Below are positions 1 to 7,948 of a stretch of 64,000 bases of DNA, one piece after another; within the stretch, counting starts at the first letter, position 1; each line of letters opens with the position of its first letter. Under the pieces are notes generated by a model. That model did not search any database. It worked only from the letters and a program-made list of their open reading frames with translations, and was not told the origin of the DNA. Origin of the DNA: Nitrosomonas sp. Nm51 (GTDB lineage Bacteria; Pseudomonadota; Gammaproteobacteria; Burkholderiales; Nitrosomonadaceae); the NCBI RefSeq assembly GCF_900111165.1, contig NZ_FOGH01000003.1, positions 1 to 64,000 of the forward strand. Reading direction: 5' to 3'. Both the position numbers and the translations under genes were made by a program.

Positions 1-279
1 CGTGTAGTACTGGATAATCACTCGGCCCATGTTTCCAAAGAAACAATGAAGTATCTTGCCTCAAGGCCTGGAAGATTTATCTATGTACATACGCCCAAAC
101 ATGGATCGTGGCTAAATTTAATTGAGGCGGCCTTTTCTAAAATGGCGCGGACGTTTTTGAGGCATATTCGTGTTTCCTCCAAGGCCGAATTGCGGGAACG
201 GATACTTAAAGGAATCGAGGAAATTAATTCTACTCCTGTCGTTTACCGCTGGAAGAAATTCAATCTCGAAATCGTTTAA
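1..279 (+). mobile_element. IS630-family transposase, C-terminal part (5' end outside window)
   Basis: The open frame runs in from base 1 and ends at TAA 277-279. It reads VVLDNHSAH near the start (second catalytic Asp of the DDE triad) and PKHGSWLNLIEAAF further on (third acidic residue, Glu), the two hallmarks of the catalytic C-terminal half of IS630/Tc1-mariner transposases. Only about 92 residues are present because the window begins inside the gene. The frame stops directly before, and in phase with, the remnant of an outer-membrane protein, so this element very likely inserted into that gene. The right terminal repeat could not be delimited. Confidence 0.85.
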
Positions 280-444
280 TTTGTAAATAATTTAATGAAT
301 CGAAATACTAGAGATTTTTCTCCGGATTTGATTGGTATGCTGCAGTATCAACGAATTGATCGGCTTTCGAATATTCAATCCGGTGGTCAGGATATTGATT
401 TAACTGCCAATGCAGTCACAGTTTCTTTAACTAAGAATTTCTAA
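280..444 (+). pseudogene. 3' remnant of XrtA/PEP-CTERM-locus outer-membrane beta-barrel protein
   Basis: Between the transposase stop and the next gene there is an open frame of about 54 codons with internal ATG at 295 and stop TAA at 442-444. It contains LQYQRIDRLSNIQSGGQD, alternating polar/hydrophobic residues, and ends in VSLTKNF. A C-terminal phenylalanine preceded by amphipathic strands is typical of outer-membrane barrels. Its position immediately before the XrtA-associated ATPase is where the TIGR03016-type outer-membrane protein normally sits. The 5' part is missing and replaced by IS630 sequence. Family assignment rests on position and C-terminal pattern. Confidence 0.6.
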
Positions 445-456
445 TGGAATTAAGTA

Positions 457-1476
457 ATGTATGAATCGTTTTACAGACTAAGTGCCAAACCGTTTCAGTT
501 AAAACCGGACCCCAGTTTTTTTTACGGCAGTAAAGGTCATAAACGCGCTATGGCTTACTTGGAATACGGGCTTTCGCAAGGAGAAGGATTTATTGTTTTG
601 ACTGGTGAGGTTGGTGCAGGTAAAACAACGCTGATGCGAAATCTGTTTCGCAAACTTGAATCAGATAAAATTGTTGCTGTTCAAATAGTTAACACGCATA
701 TTGATTCTAATGACATTTTAACACTGGTAGCTGCTGCTTTTGGTTTGCCCTACGCAAAAGCTAGTAAGGCTGCTTTGTTACTTGAAATTGAGCAGTTTCT
801 GCAGCGCTGTGATCGACAGGGAAAGCGTGTTTTGCTGGTTGTTGATGAGGCGCAAAACCTTACCTCTGAAACGCTTGAGGAGTTACGCATGTTATCCAAT
901 TTTCAGACGGACGAAGCGCCTTTATTACAAACATTTTTACTTGGTCAGCCTGAATTTAAAAAGACTCTTTTGAATCAAAAGATGCAACAGCTTAGACAAA
1001 GAGTGATTGCCACTTATCATTTGGGTCCTTTGGACGAGCAGGAAACGAAAGCATATGTCGAGCATCGATTAAATACTGTTGGATGGCAGAATGACCCAGT
1101 TCTTGATGACGGTGCTTATCGTTTAATTCATTTGTCGACCGGCGGGATTCCGCGAAAAATTAATTTGTTGTGTGATCGGATGTTTATGATGGGGTGTCTG
1201 GAAGAGCTGCATCATTTTGGCGAGGATGCTGTGAATGAAGTCATCAATGATTTTCAACAAGAATTTGATTCATCCCAAACGGCAGCCGAGGAAACAGAAA
1301 ATGCGACAAATCAGTTTGTGACTGAGATACACGAAAATAACAATCTTGTAAAAGTTGACCTGGAAAAAATGGAAAGCCGATTAGTAAGGATGGAAAAATC
1401 TGTGCTTTTTGTCCTGGATTTATTAAAACAAAACCTGTCGTTTGGTAATGCAAAAAATGACTTTAACAAAAGATAG
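457..1476 (+). CDS. XrtA/PEP-CTERM system-associated ATPase (ExeA/GspA-like)
   Basis: 339 residues. An AAA ATPase with Walker A GEVGAGKTT near residue 50, Walker B VLLVVDEAQ near residue 127, and sensor-type arginines around 180-190. The opening MYESFYRLSAKPFQLKPDP is the signature of the ExeA-like secretion ATPase subfamily found in exosortase loci (TIGR03015). The last ~60 residues form a charged, probably coiled-coil tail (EKMESRLVRMEKS). It is the first intact gene of the exopolysaccharide/exosortase cluster and lies 3 bp before the deacetylase gene, so the two are probably co-transcribed. It presumably powers or regulates assembly of the export machinery; this role is inferred from the locus. 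Confidence 0.88.
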   Translation: MYESFYRLSAKPFQLKPDPSFFYGSKGHKRAMAYLEYGLSQGEGFIVLTGEVGAGKTTLMRNLFRKLESDKIVAVQIVNTHIDSNDILTLVAAAFGLPYAKASKAALLLEIEQFLQRCDRQGKRVLLVVDEAQNLTSETLEELRMLSNFQTDEAPLLQTFLLGQPEFKKTLLNQKMQQLRQRVIATYHLGPLDEQETKAYVEHRLNTVGWQNDPVLDDGAYRLIHLSTGGIPRKINLLCDRMFMMGCLEELHHFGEDAVNEVINDFQQEFDSSQTAAEETENATNQFVTEIHENNNLVKVDLEKMESRLVRMEKSVLFVLDLLKQNLSFGNAKNDFNKR

Positions 1477-1479
1477 ATT

Positions 1480-2334
1480 ATGAATCAGTTAAGCACGCGT
1501 CCTTTAATCAAAAATGCGATGACGATCGATGTTGAGGATTACTTTCAAGTCTCCGCATTTGAGAACCATATACCCAAGTCGTCATGGGATACTATACCAT
1601 GCAGAATCGAACACAATATGGAGAAAATATTGAATTTGCTGGATGAAAAGCAAATCAAAGCAACTTTCTTTACATTGGGCTGGGTTGCTGAACGGTATCA
1701 ACAGATGACTAGATGTATAGTGGATAATGGACATGAGCTGGCCAGTCATGGCTGGGGGCATGCGCGTGTCACGGAGCTGACTCCAGCAGAATTTAATGAA
1801 GATATTATTCGAAGTAAAAAAATATTAGAGGATATAAGTGGCCAGGCTGTACAGGGTTACCGTGCTCCCAGTTTTTCAATTAACAGTAGAAATTTATGGG
1901 CGCTTGATTGTCTTGCAGAAGCCGGGTATCGATATAGTTCAAGTATTTATCCAGTGCGGCATGATCATTATGGCATGCCTGATGCTCCAAGATTTGCTTA
2001 TTTCCCAAGAGGCGATAACGGAGTGCTTGAATTACCCGTAACAACAGTACGACTGTGGGGGCGGAATTTGCCTGCTGGCGGTGGCGGATATTTCAGATTA
2101 TGGCCCTATACGGTTTCTAAATGGTTTATTAAACGATTAAACAGCGTTGAGTCTCATGCCGCTATTTTTTATTTCCATCCATGGGAGATAGACGCGGATC
2201 AACCACGTTTGGATGGCGTCAGTTTCAAGACCCGGTTCAGGCATTATCTTAATTTGCGGCGTATGGAAAAAAGACTGAAAGCGCTGACCCATGATTTTAA
2301 ATGGGACAGAGTAGATAGAATTTTTCTCAACTAG
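1480..2334 (+). CDS. XrtA-associated polysaccharide deacetylase
   Basis: 284 residues of the NodB/polysaccharide deacetylase fold. MTIDVEDYFQVSAF carries the catalytic/metal-binding Asp pair region, ELASHGWGH holds the metal-binding HxxxH region and GYRAPSFSI the third motif. Start and C-terminal half (FYFHPWEID, then HYLNLRRMEKRL) match the PEP-CTERM-locus subfamily TIGR03006 with its DUF3473 tail. The enzyme would remove N-acetyl groups from an exported polysaccharide. No signal peptide is visible, which is usual for this subfamily. It lies 3 bp after the ATPase and 17 bp before the FemAB-like gene, in one operon. Confidence 0.9.
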   Translation: MNQLSTRPLIKNAMTIDVEDYFQVSAFENHIPKSSWDTIPCRIEHNMEKILNLLDEKQIKATFFTLGWVAERYQQMTRCIVDNGHELASHGWGHARVTELTPAEFNEDIIRSKKILEDISGQAVQGYRAPSFSINSRNLWALDCLAEAGYRYSSSIYPVRHDHYGMPDAPRFAYFPRGDNGVLELPVTTVRLWGRNLPAGGGGYFRLWPYTVSKWFIKRLNSVESHAAIFYFHPWEIDADQPRLDGVSFKTRFRHYLNLRRMEKRLKALTHDFKWDRVDRIFLN

Positions 2335-2351
2335 AAGGTAATGTTTTATAA

Positions 2352-3422
2352 ATGAGTGTACTAACCACGGTATCAGGTACAGAAAATTCAAATATGCAAA
2401 TGGTTGTGCATGAAATGCAGCCAAGGGATTGTGAGCGCTGGGATCAGTTTGTTCTGTCATGTTCTGAGGCGACTTTTTTTCATCGAGCAGGCTGGAAAAA
2501 TGTAATTGAACAGGCGTTTAATCATAAGACCTGGTTTTTGTATGTTGAGAGCAACGGTGAAATTCAGGGTGTGCTGCCACTCGCTGAAATCAAAAGCTTT
2601 CTTTTCGGACACTCTTTGAGTGCATTGCCTTTTTGTGTCTACGGCGGTGTCGCTGCTAACAACGATGTGGCGCGGAAGAAACTTGAATCAGCAGCCATTG
2701 AACTTGCAAAAAAACAAAAGGTTGATTACCTCGAATATCGTAACATGAGCCCAGTACATCAGGACTGGCCGACTAAGGATTTATATGTCACTTTCCGCAA
2801 AACGATCGACCAGGATATTGAAAAAAATCTGCTGGCGATACCGCGTAAACAACGTGCAATGATAAGGAAAGGCATTAAATTCGGGCTGGAGAGCGATATT
2901 GACGAAGATATAGAGCGATTCTTTATTGCTTATTCAGGCAGTGTGCATCGCCTGGGTACGCCGGTTTTTTCAAAAAAATACTTTCAGATGCTTAAACAAA
3001 CATTTGCGCAAGACTGTGAGCTCATGACGATTCATAAAAATGGAGAGACGATAAGTAGTGTAATGAGTTTTTATTTCAGGGATGAAGTATTGCCTTACTA
3101 CGGCGGGGGCACCGGCGACGCCAGAAAGTGGGCTGCAAATGATTTTATGTATTGGGAACTGATGCGGCGCAGCTGCGAGAAAGGTTATAAGACATTTGAT
3201 TTTGGACGGAGTAAGCGAAGTACCGGATCATACAGCTTCAAAAAAAACTGGGGATTCGAGCCCCAGCCGCTTTATTATGAGTACCAATTAATTAAGTCTT
3301 CTCAGATACCCAATCATAGTCCTTCAAACCCGAAATATAAGTTATTTATTCAAACCTGGCAAAGATTGCCGCTTTTTGTTGCGAACAGGATTGGACCGTT
3401 TATTGTCAAGAACCTGGGTTAA
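2352..3422 (+). CDS. FemAB-like XrtA/PEP-CTERM system-associated protein
   Basis: 356 residues with two GNAT-like halves, as in FemAB peptidyltransferases. Recognisable landmarks are RDCERWDQFV at the start, FFHRAGWKNVIEQAF around residue 40, YRNMSPVH in the first half, and FDFGRSKRSTGSYSFKKNWG near residue 290, the most conserved stretch of the exosortase-locus FemAB subfamily (TIGR03019). The substrate is unknown. The position between the deacetylase and exosortase supports a role in modifying the exported polysaccharide or a sorted protein. The ATG at 2352 is 17 bp after the previous stop. Confidence 0.88.
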   Translation: MSVLTTVSGTENSNMQMVVHEMQPRDCERWDQFVLSCSEATFFHRAGWKNVIEQAFNHKTWFLYVESNGEIQGVLPLAEIKSFLFGHSLSALPFCVYGGVAANNDVARKKLESAAIELAKKQKVDYLEYRNMSPVHQDWPTKDLYVTFRKTIDQDIEKNLLAIPRKQRAMIRKGIKFGLESDIDEDIERFFIAYSGSVHRLGTPVFSKKYFQMLKQTFAQDCELMTIHKNGETISSVMSFYFRDEVLPYYGGGTGDARKWAANDFMYWELMRRSCEKGYKTFDFGRSKRSTGSYSFKKNWGFEPQPLYYEYQLIKSSQIPNHSPSNPKYKLFIQTWQRLPLFVANRIGPFIVKNLG

Positions 3423-3463
3423 TGTGGCAGAGGACAATTATTAAATTTACAGAGTGAAGTCAC

Positions 3464-5023
3464 ATGAACACTATTGTTTTATCAGAGAATTCAAATCGCA
3501 GTTCAATTCTTTTTGCCATTTTGATGACAGTACTGGCTATTGTTGGGATTTTGGCCATTTATCATGAGACCGTTTGGTCTATGGTAGATACCTGGTACAG
3601 GTCTGATACCTATGCTCATGGTTTTTTGATACTGCCGTTTGTGATTTATATGGTTTGGACTAAACGTCAAAGTATCGCCATTCTCAATCAACAGCCCAGT
3701 CCAACCGCTCTAATCGGCTTGCTTGTGCTTGGCGGTCTTTGGCTGATTGCGGAACTGGCAAGTGTCCAGGTGGTAATGCAGTATACTGTTGTGGCCATGC
3801 TGCCAATCGTGGTTGCCGCTATTTTGGGTTACAGGACTATGTATGTTCTGGCATTTCCGCTGGCTTATCTGTTCTTTGCAGTACCATTTGGAGATATCCT
3901 GATACCGCCATTGATAAATTTCACAGCGGATTTTACGGTAAGCGCCTTACAGTTGAGTGGCATACCTGTTTACCGGGAAGGTACGTTTTTTTCACTCCCA
4001 ACGGGAAATTGGTCTGTAGTGGAAGCTTGCAGCGGATTGCGGTATTTAATCGCATCGGTAACATTAGGAACGCTTTATGCTTATCTAACTTATCGTAGTT
4101 TAATCAAACGTATCATTTTTATAGCATTCTCGATACTTGTGCCAATAATTGCGAATGGTATTCGCGCATACTTAATTGTCATGACTGGACATTTAAGTGA
4201 TATGCAATTGGCTGTGGGTGTGGATCACCTGATATACGGGTGGATCTTTTTCGGTTTTGTCATGCTATTACTCTTTTGGGTTGGTTCTCTATGGCGCGAA
4301 GATAGAATAGATGACGACAAGAGCCAAAGGAATGACGGCAGTAGAATCAAGGATGAAAATAATGTCGTTTCGATCAAAAAGACGGTTTTAATAACGGGCT
4401 CGGTACTTGCAGTCGCATTAATATGGCCGATTTACGCGGCCCATCTCGAAAAGGATATTAATTTTGTCCAGCCAGAATTTAACTTTTTTCATTCTGATAA
4501 AAGCTGGCACTTAACCGATGACCCGGTTTCGAATTGGGATCCAATTTATATCGGCTCTCCCGGAAAGTTTGAGGCGCACTTTATTAACGGCGAATACAAA
4601 CGGGTCAGCTTATTTATTACTTATTACCAGAATCAACGACAGGGTAATGAATTAATAAATTCGGGAAATGTGCTAGTTCCGGAAATGGATTCTCCTTGGA
4701 AGCAGGTTGATGAGAACGTGCAGTCATTCATGGTGGGTTCTCGTGAAATTACATATCGCCAGGTTCAACTAAGATCTTATTATGAAAATTTGCTGGTATG
4801 GCGCTGGTATGTATTAGACAATGATGAAACAATTAGTCCGTATATGGCGAAAGTGATGCTCGCTAAAAACAGATTGTTAACAGAAAATGATTTTGGTGCT
4901 GAAGTAATTGTCGCAACACCTTATGGATTGCAGCCCGATGAAGCAATACCTGTACTTCAACAATTCCTAAAGGATATGTTGCCTGGCATAACAGACAGTC
5001 TGGATAATGTAAACAAGCAGTGA
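3464..5023 (+). CDS. xrtA: Exosortase A fused to EpsI domain
   Basis: 519 residues. Residues ~15-280 form a multi-spanning membrane domain with the exosortase catalytic residues: Cys189 in VEACSGLRYL, Arg234 in ANGIRAYLIV and His255 in VDHLIYGW. After a charged cytoplasmic linker (~285-305), one further membrane segment (~306-326) leads into an EpsI-type periplasmic domain (~335-510). This two-part architecture is that of XrtA in betaproteobacterial exopolysaccharide loci. The enzyme cleaves and sorts proteins carrying C-terminal PEP-CTERM tags; none of its substrates is encoded in the window. It follows the FemAB-like gene by 41 bp. Confidence 0.93.
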   Translation: MNTIVLSENSNRSSILFAILMTVLAIVGILAIYHETVWSMVDTWYRSDTYAHGFLILPFVIYMVWTKRQSIAILNQQPSPTALIGLLVLGGLWLIAELASVQVVMQYTVVAMLPIVVAAILGYRTMYVLAFPLAYLFFAVPFGDILIPPLINFTADFTVSALQLSGIPVYREGTFFSLPTGNWSVVEACSGLRYLIASVTLGTLYAYLTYRSLIKRIIFIAFSILVPIIANGIRAYLIVMTGHLSDMQLAVGVDHLIYGWIFFGFVMLLLFWVGSLWREDRIDDDKSQRNDGSRIKDENNVVSIKKTVLITGSVLAVALIWPIYAAHLEKDINFVQPEFNFFHSDKSWHLTDDPVSNWDPIYIGSPGKFEAHFINGEYKRVSLFITYYQNQRQGNELINSGNVLVPEMDSPWKQVDENVQSFMVGSREITYRQVQLRSYYENLLVWRWYVLDNDETISPYMAKVMLAKNRLLTENDFGAEVIVATPYGLQPDEAIPVLQQFLKDMLPGITDSLDNVNKQ

Positions 5024-5094
5024 TTTTTATGATCCATCAAATAATGTATGGTTGTTTGTAAAAAATTAGCGAACCTTGTATGGCATAATCTTAG

Positions 5095-6240
5095 ATGCAG
5101 AACCCGCCTTTAATTGCGCACGTCATTCATCGCCTTGGTGTCGGCGGATTAGAGAATGGTCTGGTTAATCTGATTAATACCATTCCTTCCAGCCGGTATC
5201 GTCACGCTATCATCTGCCTTGAAGATTACACGGATTTTCGTAATAGAATTATTCGGAATGATATTGAAATCATTTCATTGAATAAACGCGAGGGGTACGA
5301 TCTTAAATTATATCTGAAGCTGTTTACAGTATTGCGTAAATTAAAACCGGATATTATCCATACACGTAATCTGGCAGCTCTGGAAGCCCAAATAATTGCC
5401 GTTGCCGCAGGAATTAAAAAGCGAATACACAGTGAGCACGGCCGTGACATATCTGATTTAAAAGGTGAAAATTTTAAATATAATATGTTGCGCAGGGTTG
5501 TTTATCCATTTGTAGGGCATTTCATCACGGTCAGTCAGGATTTGGAATCATGGCTCACACGTTTGCTGGGTATTTCACCGGAACGGATTAGTCAAATTTA
5601 TAATGGCGTTGATCATGATCGTTTTTCTCCTGGATTATCCAGTTACTGCCGATTTAGCCCAGAAGGTTTTTTTACAGAAGGTGCATTTATCATTGGTAGC
5701 GTAGGAAGAATGGAAGCAGTTAAAGACTACCCGAATCTGGTGCGTGCTTTTTTGCTGATTCTAGAAAAATTTCCTGAAGCGCGTAACAGAATGCGTTTGA
5801 TGATTGTTGGTGATGGCAGTACACGTAAAGAATGCACTCGTTTAGTGCGGAAGGCCGGAGCCAGTAATATTGTCTGGTTTCCAGGAGAACGCTCTGATAT
5901 TCCGGAGTTCATGCGCATGATGGATCTGTTTGTATTACCTTCGCTTGCTGAAGGGATCTCAAATACAATTTTGGAAGCGATGTCCAGTGGGTTGCCCATT
6001 GTAGCAACACGCGTAGGCGGAAATGTGGAATTGGTAGAAGACACGAGAACCGGTAGGCTGGTTGCTTCCGGCAGTACAACAGAGCTTGCGGATGCAATTC
6101 TGGATTATTTTACAGCCCCAGGACTAGCTCTAGAGCATGGCAGATCAGCGCGTCAAAAGATTGAAACAAATTTTAGTATTACAACCATGATAAATAAATA
6201 TCTTGACGTATACGATCAAGTTTTATTACAAATAAAATAG
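5095..6240 (+). CDS. Glycosyltransferase (GT4), exosortase-locus type
   Basis: 381 residues, GT-B fold. The N-terminus (IAHVIHRLGVGGLENGLVNL) is the acceptor-domain glycine loop. The C-terminal donor-binding domain has IGSVGRMEAVKDYPNLV near residue 200 and LPSLAEGISNTILEAMSSG near residue 280, with the nucleotide-sugar-binding E-x7-E pattern. Sequence style and position fit the sugar transferases accompanying XrtA (TIGR03088). It presumably adds a sugar during exopolysaccharide repeat-unit assembly at the cytoplasmic face. The ~70 bp gap before it may hold a separate promoter. It is the last + strand gene of the locus. Confidence 0.88.
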   Translation: MQNPPLIAHVIHRLGVGGLENGLVNLINTIPSSRYRHAIICLEDYTDFRNRIIRNDIEIISLNKREGYDLKLYLKLFTVLRKLKPDIIHTRNLAALEAQIIAVAAGIKKRIHSEHGRDISDLKGENFKYNMLRRVVYPFVGHFITVSQDLESWLTRLLGISPERISQIYNGVDHDRFSPGLSSYCRFSPEGFFTEGAFIIGSVGRMEAVKDYPNLVRAFLLILEKFPEARNRMRLMIVGDGSTRKECTRLVRKAGASNIVWFPGERSDIPEFMRMMDLFVLPSLAEGISNTILEAMSSGLPIVATRVGGNVELVEDTRTGRLVASGSTTELADAILDYFTAPGLALEHGRSARQKIETNFSITTMINKYLDVYDQVLLQIK

Positions 6241-6273
6241 GTTGATTGTAACTGTTCAATCCTGTTATCGATT

Positions 6274-6302
6274 ATTCATTCAGCTTTAGCGATTGAATGA
6301 AT
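6274..6302. terminator. Hairpin between convergent genes, possible terminator
   Basis: A perfect 9-bp inverted repeat (ATTCATTCA / TGAATGAAT, 11-nt loop) lies 33 bp after the glycosyltransferase stop and 90 bp before the end of the opposing protease gene. There is no proper T-run, so a termination role is only suggested by position. Confidence 0.3.
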
Positions 6303-6392
6303 TCCAATAAAAGTGATTACAATTTATCTGTCGGCTGTCTGGCCAAGTCAGTATGGTAAGCAAAGTCTACTTGGTAATATAAGTGAACACTG

Positions 6393-7220
6393 TCAGTCGA
6401 GCCATTTACTTAAATAGATATTAATTAAATCGACTACTACCTGTGCTTTAATGACGAGACCGAGATCAATCATTTCTGAACCCATGACTATGCTATGATT
6501 GTTGGCAGGCACTGGAGCAGGGATCAAATGATTGGCCTCTTCTCGAAAAAAAACGGCGGTGACTATGCCTGCGAATATTAATTTCCTGTTTGTAGGTCGT
6601 GTCATTCTCAGGGTGTCTGATGGATTAACAAAGACCGGGCTTCCGCTGGAACCTGGAAATACAGCAGCATCAATGAGAAACTCCTTCCGGCCTTCGAATT
6701 CAAGGGCGATCGGCGTTGCTGTAGTGCCGCGGCGAAAAATTGGCATGAGATTAACCTGATCCCACACGCCACTCGGATAGCCAATAAAAAATACTTCCTC
6801 TGGTACGTCGAGCGCACTTAAAGTTATAGCGTCAGGTGCTAACCGACTATCGATAGTGTGATAATATAATTCAACGCCTTGATCATTTGCGGCTTGTTCA
6901 AGTGGTCGTAGTGGAATAATTGCAAGATCGATTTCTGGGTCGGGGTGCATGTACCATGCGTGCGAAAAATCATCTATATTTAGTTGGAAACGTTTGCCGA
7001 ATATAGGTTGGCCATTGCGTTTTTGTGTAAATACAAGGCCGCCACGTTGTACACTTTCTACTAGATGTCGATTGGTAACGATAAACAGGTACGTACTGTT
7101 TAGGTGGTTATGGCTCACAATAAAAGCGGTTCCCGATCCCTCACTGCCGTCTTCGAGTACGGTATCAACACGAACGGTATTAAACAGTAACTTCTTGGTA
7201 GTAGAATTAATTTCCATCAT
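6393..7220 (-). CDS. Cytoplasmic trypsin-like serine protease downstream of carboxysome operon
   Basis: 275 residues with a trypsin-2 type domain. A complete catalytic triad is visible: His52 in VTNRHLV, Asp98 in PEIDLAIIP and Ser192 in FPGSSGSPVF. No signal peptide or membrane segment is seen at the N-terminus (MMEINSTTKKLLFN), so the protein should be cytoplasmic, unlike most DegP-type relatives; no PDZ domain follows. It starts 92 bp after csoS1D on the same strand and could be read as the last gene of the carboxysome transcript. Function is unknown; a link to carboxysomes is inferred from position only. Confidence 0.8.
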   Translation of the reverse strand: MMEINSTTKKLLFNTVRVDTVLEDGSEGSGTAFIVSHNHLNSTYLFIVTNRHLVESVQRGGLVFTQKRNGQPIFGKRFQLNIDDFSHAWYMHPDPEIDLAIIPLRPLEQAANDQGVELYYHTIDSRLAPDAITLSALDVPEEVFFIGYPSGVWDQVNLMPIFRRGTTATPIALEFEGRKEFLIDAAVFPGSSGSPVFVNPSDTLRMTRPTNRKLIFAGIVTAVFFREEANHLIPAPVPANNHSIVMGSEMIDLGLVIKAQVVVDLINIYLSKWLD

Positions 7221-7312
7221 TACCCGCGCTCCGGTGAGATAAAATCACATCACGATGTTATTCATCAACCAATTCAATCTCTGGTTGTATAGCGCAGACT
7301 TTATTGGCTTTT

Positions 7313-7942
7313 TTAGTCTTTTCGTGCATGTTTATTGATTTGTTCAATAGCATTTTCGACTGCACGAGCGGCTTCTTTCGCTTCGGCCTCGTTTCCCATC
7401 ATTGTTAATCTACCAAAGTTGCCAAAGGGTTTTACGTCAATAAGCGTAACATGCGCGGCCTTTTCAGCTTGATTGGCTGCATAGATTGCATAGCCTGCAG
7501 GCTCCACTTCCAGTATAAACATACTTCTTCCTGGTAGAATCATAGAGCCCTTTCGCAACTGACGATTAATAAGTGTGGCATGGTCCGGTGTAATGGCGCA
7601 GATAATTTCGTTCCACGCAATTCGACAGGCCATACGTGATTCAATAGTAGCGCCAATTTCCCGCAGAACAATATTACCTGCTTCGAGCACATCACTTTGA
7701 TTGCGGTAATGGATTTCCATTGAACCAAATGAACGCTCCACGACCTGTTCACCCATGCGTACACTCGTTTCCTTCAATGCGATATCGGACAAGCGATGCA
7801 CAGCCATGCCTGGTGCAACTTCAATCCACAAACATGCATCGCCGGGAGTAGGCAGAAACCCTTGTGAAGATGTGGCTAGATAAGAAGCGAGCTGAGGCTG
7901 CAGTGAATCGATAAAAACAAAAGTACGCAAAGAGATCTGCAT
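7313..7942 (-). CDS. csoS1D: Carboxysome shell protein CsoS1D (tandem BMC domain)
   Basis: 209 residues containing two circularly permuted bacterial-microcompartment domains. The opening [21 protein letters not shown] and the stretch [20 protein letters not shown] are characteristic of CsoS1D. The protein forms pseudohexameric trimers, which can stack and have a large gated pore thought to pass RuBP and 3-PGA across the shell. The gene follows cbbO by 6 bp. Length is close to known CsoS1D cores, without the long N-terminal extension of cyanobacterial versions. Confidence 0.93.
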   Translation of the reverse strand: MQISLRTFVFIDSLQPQLASYLATSSQGFLPTPGDACLWIEVAPGMAVHRLSDIALKETSVRMGEQVVERSFGSMEIHYRNQSDVLEAGNIVLREIGATIESRMACRIAWNEIICAITPDHATLINRQLRKGSMILPGRSMFILEVEPAGYAIYAANQAEKAAHVTLIDVKPFGNFGRLTMMGNEAEAKEAARAVENAIEQINKHARKD

Positions 7943-7948
7943 GATTTC

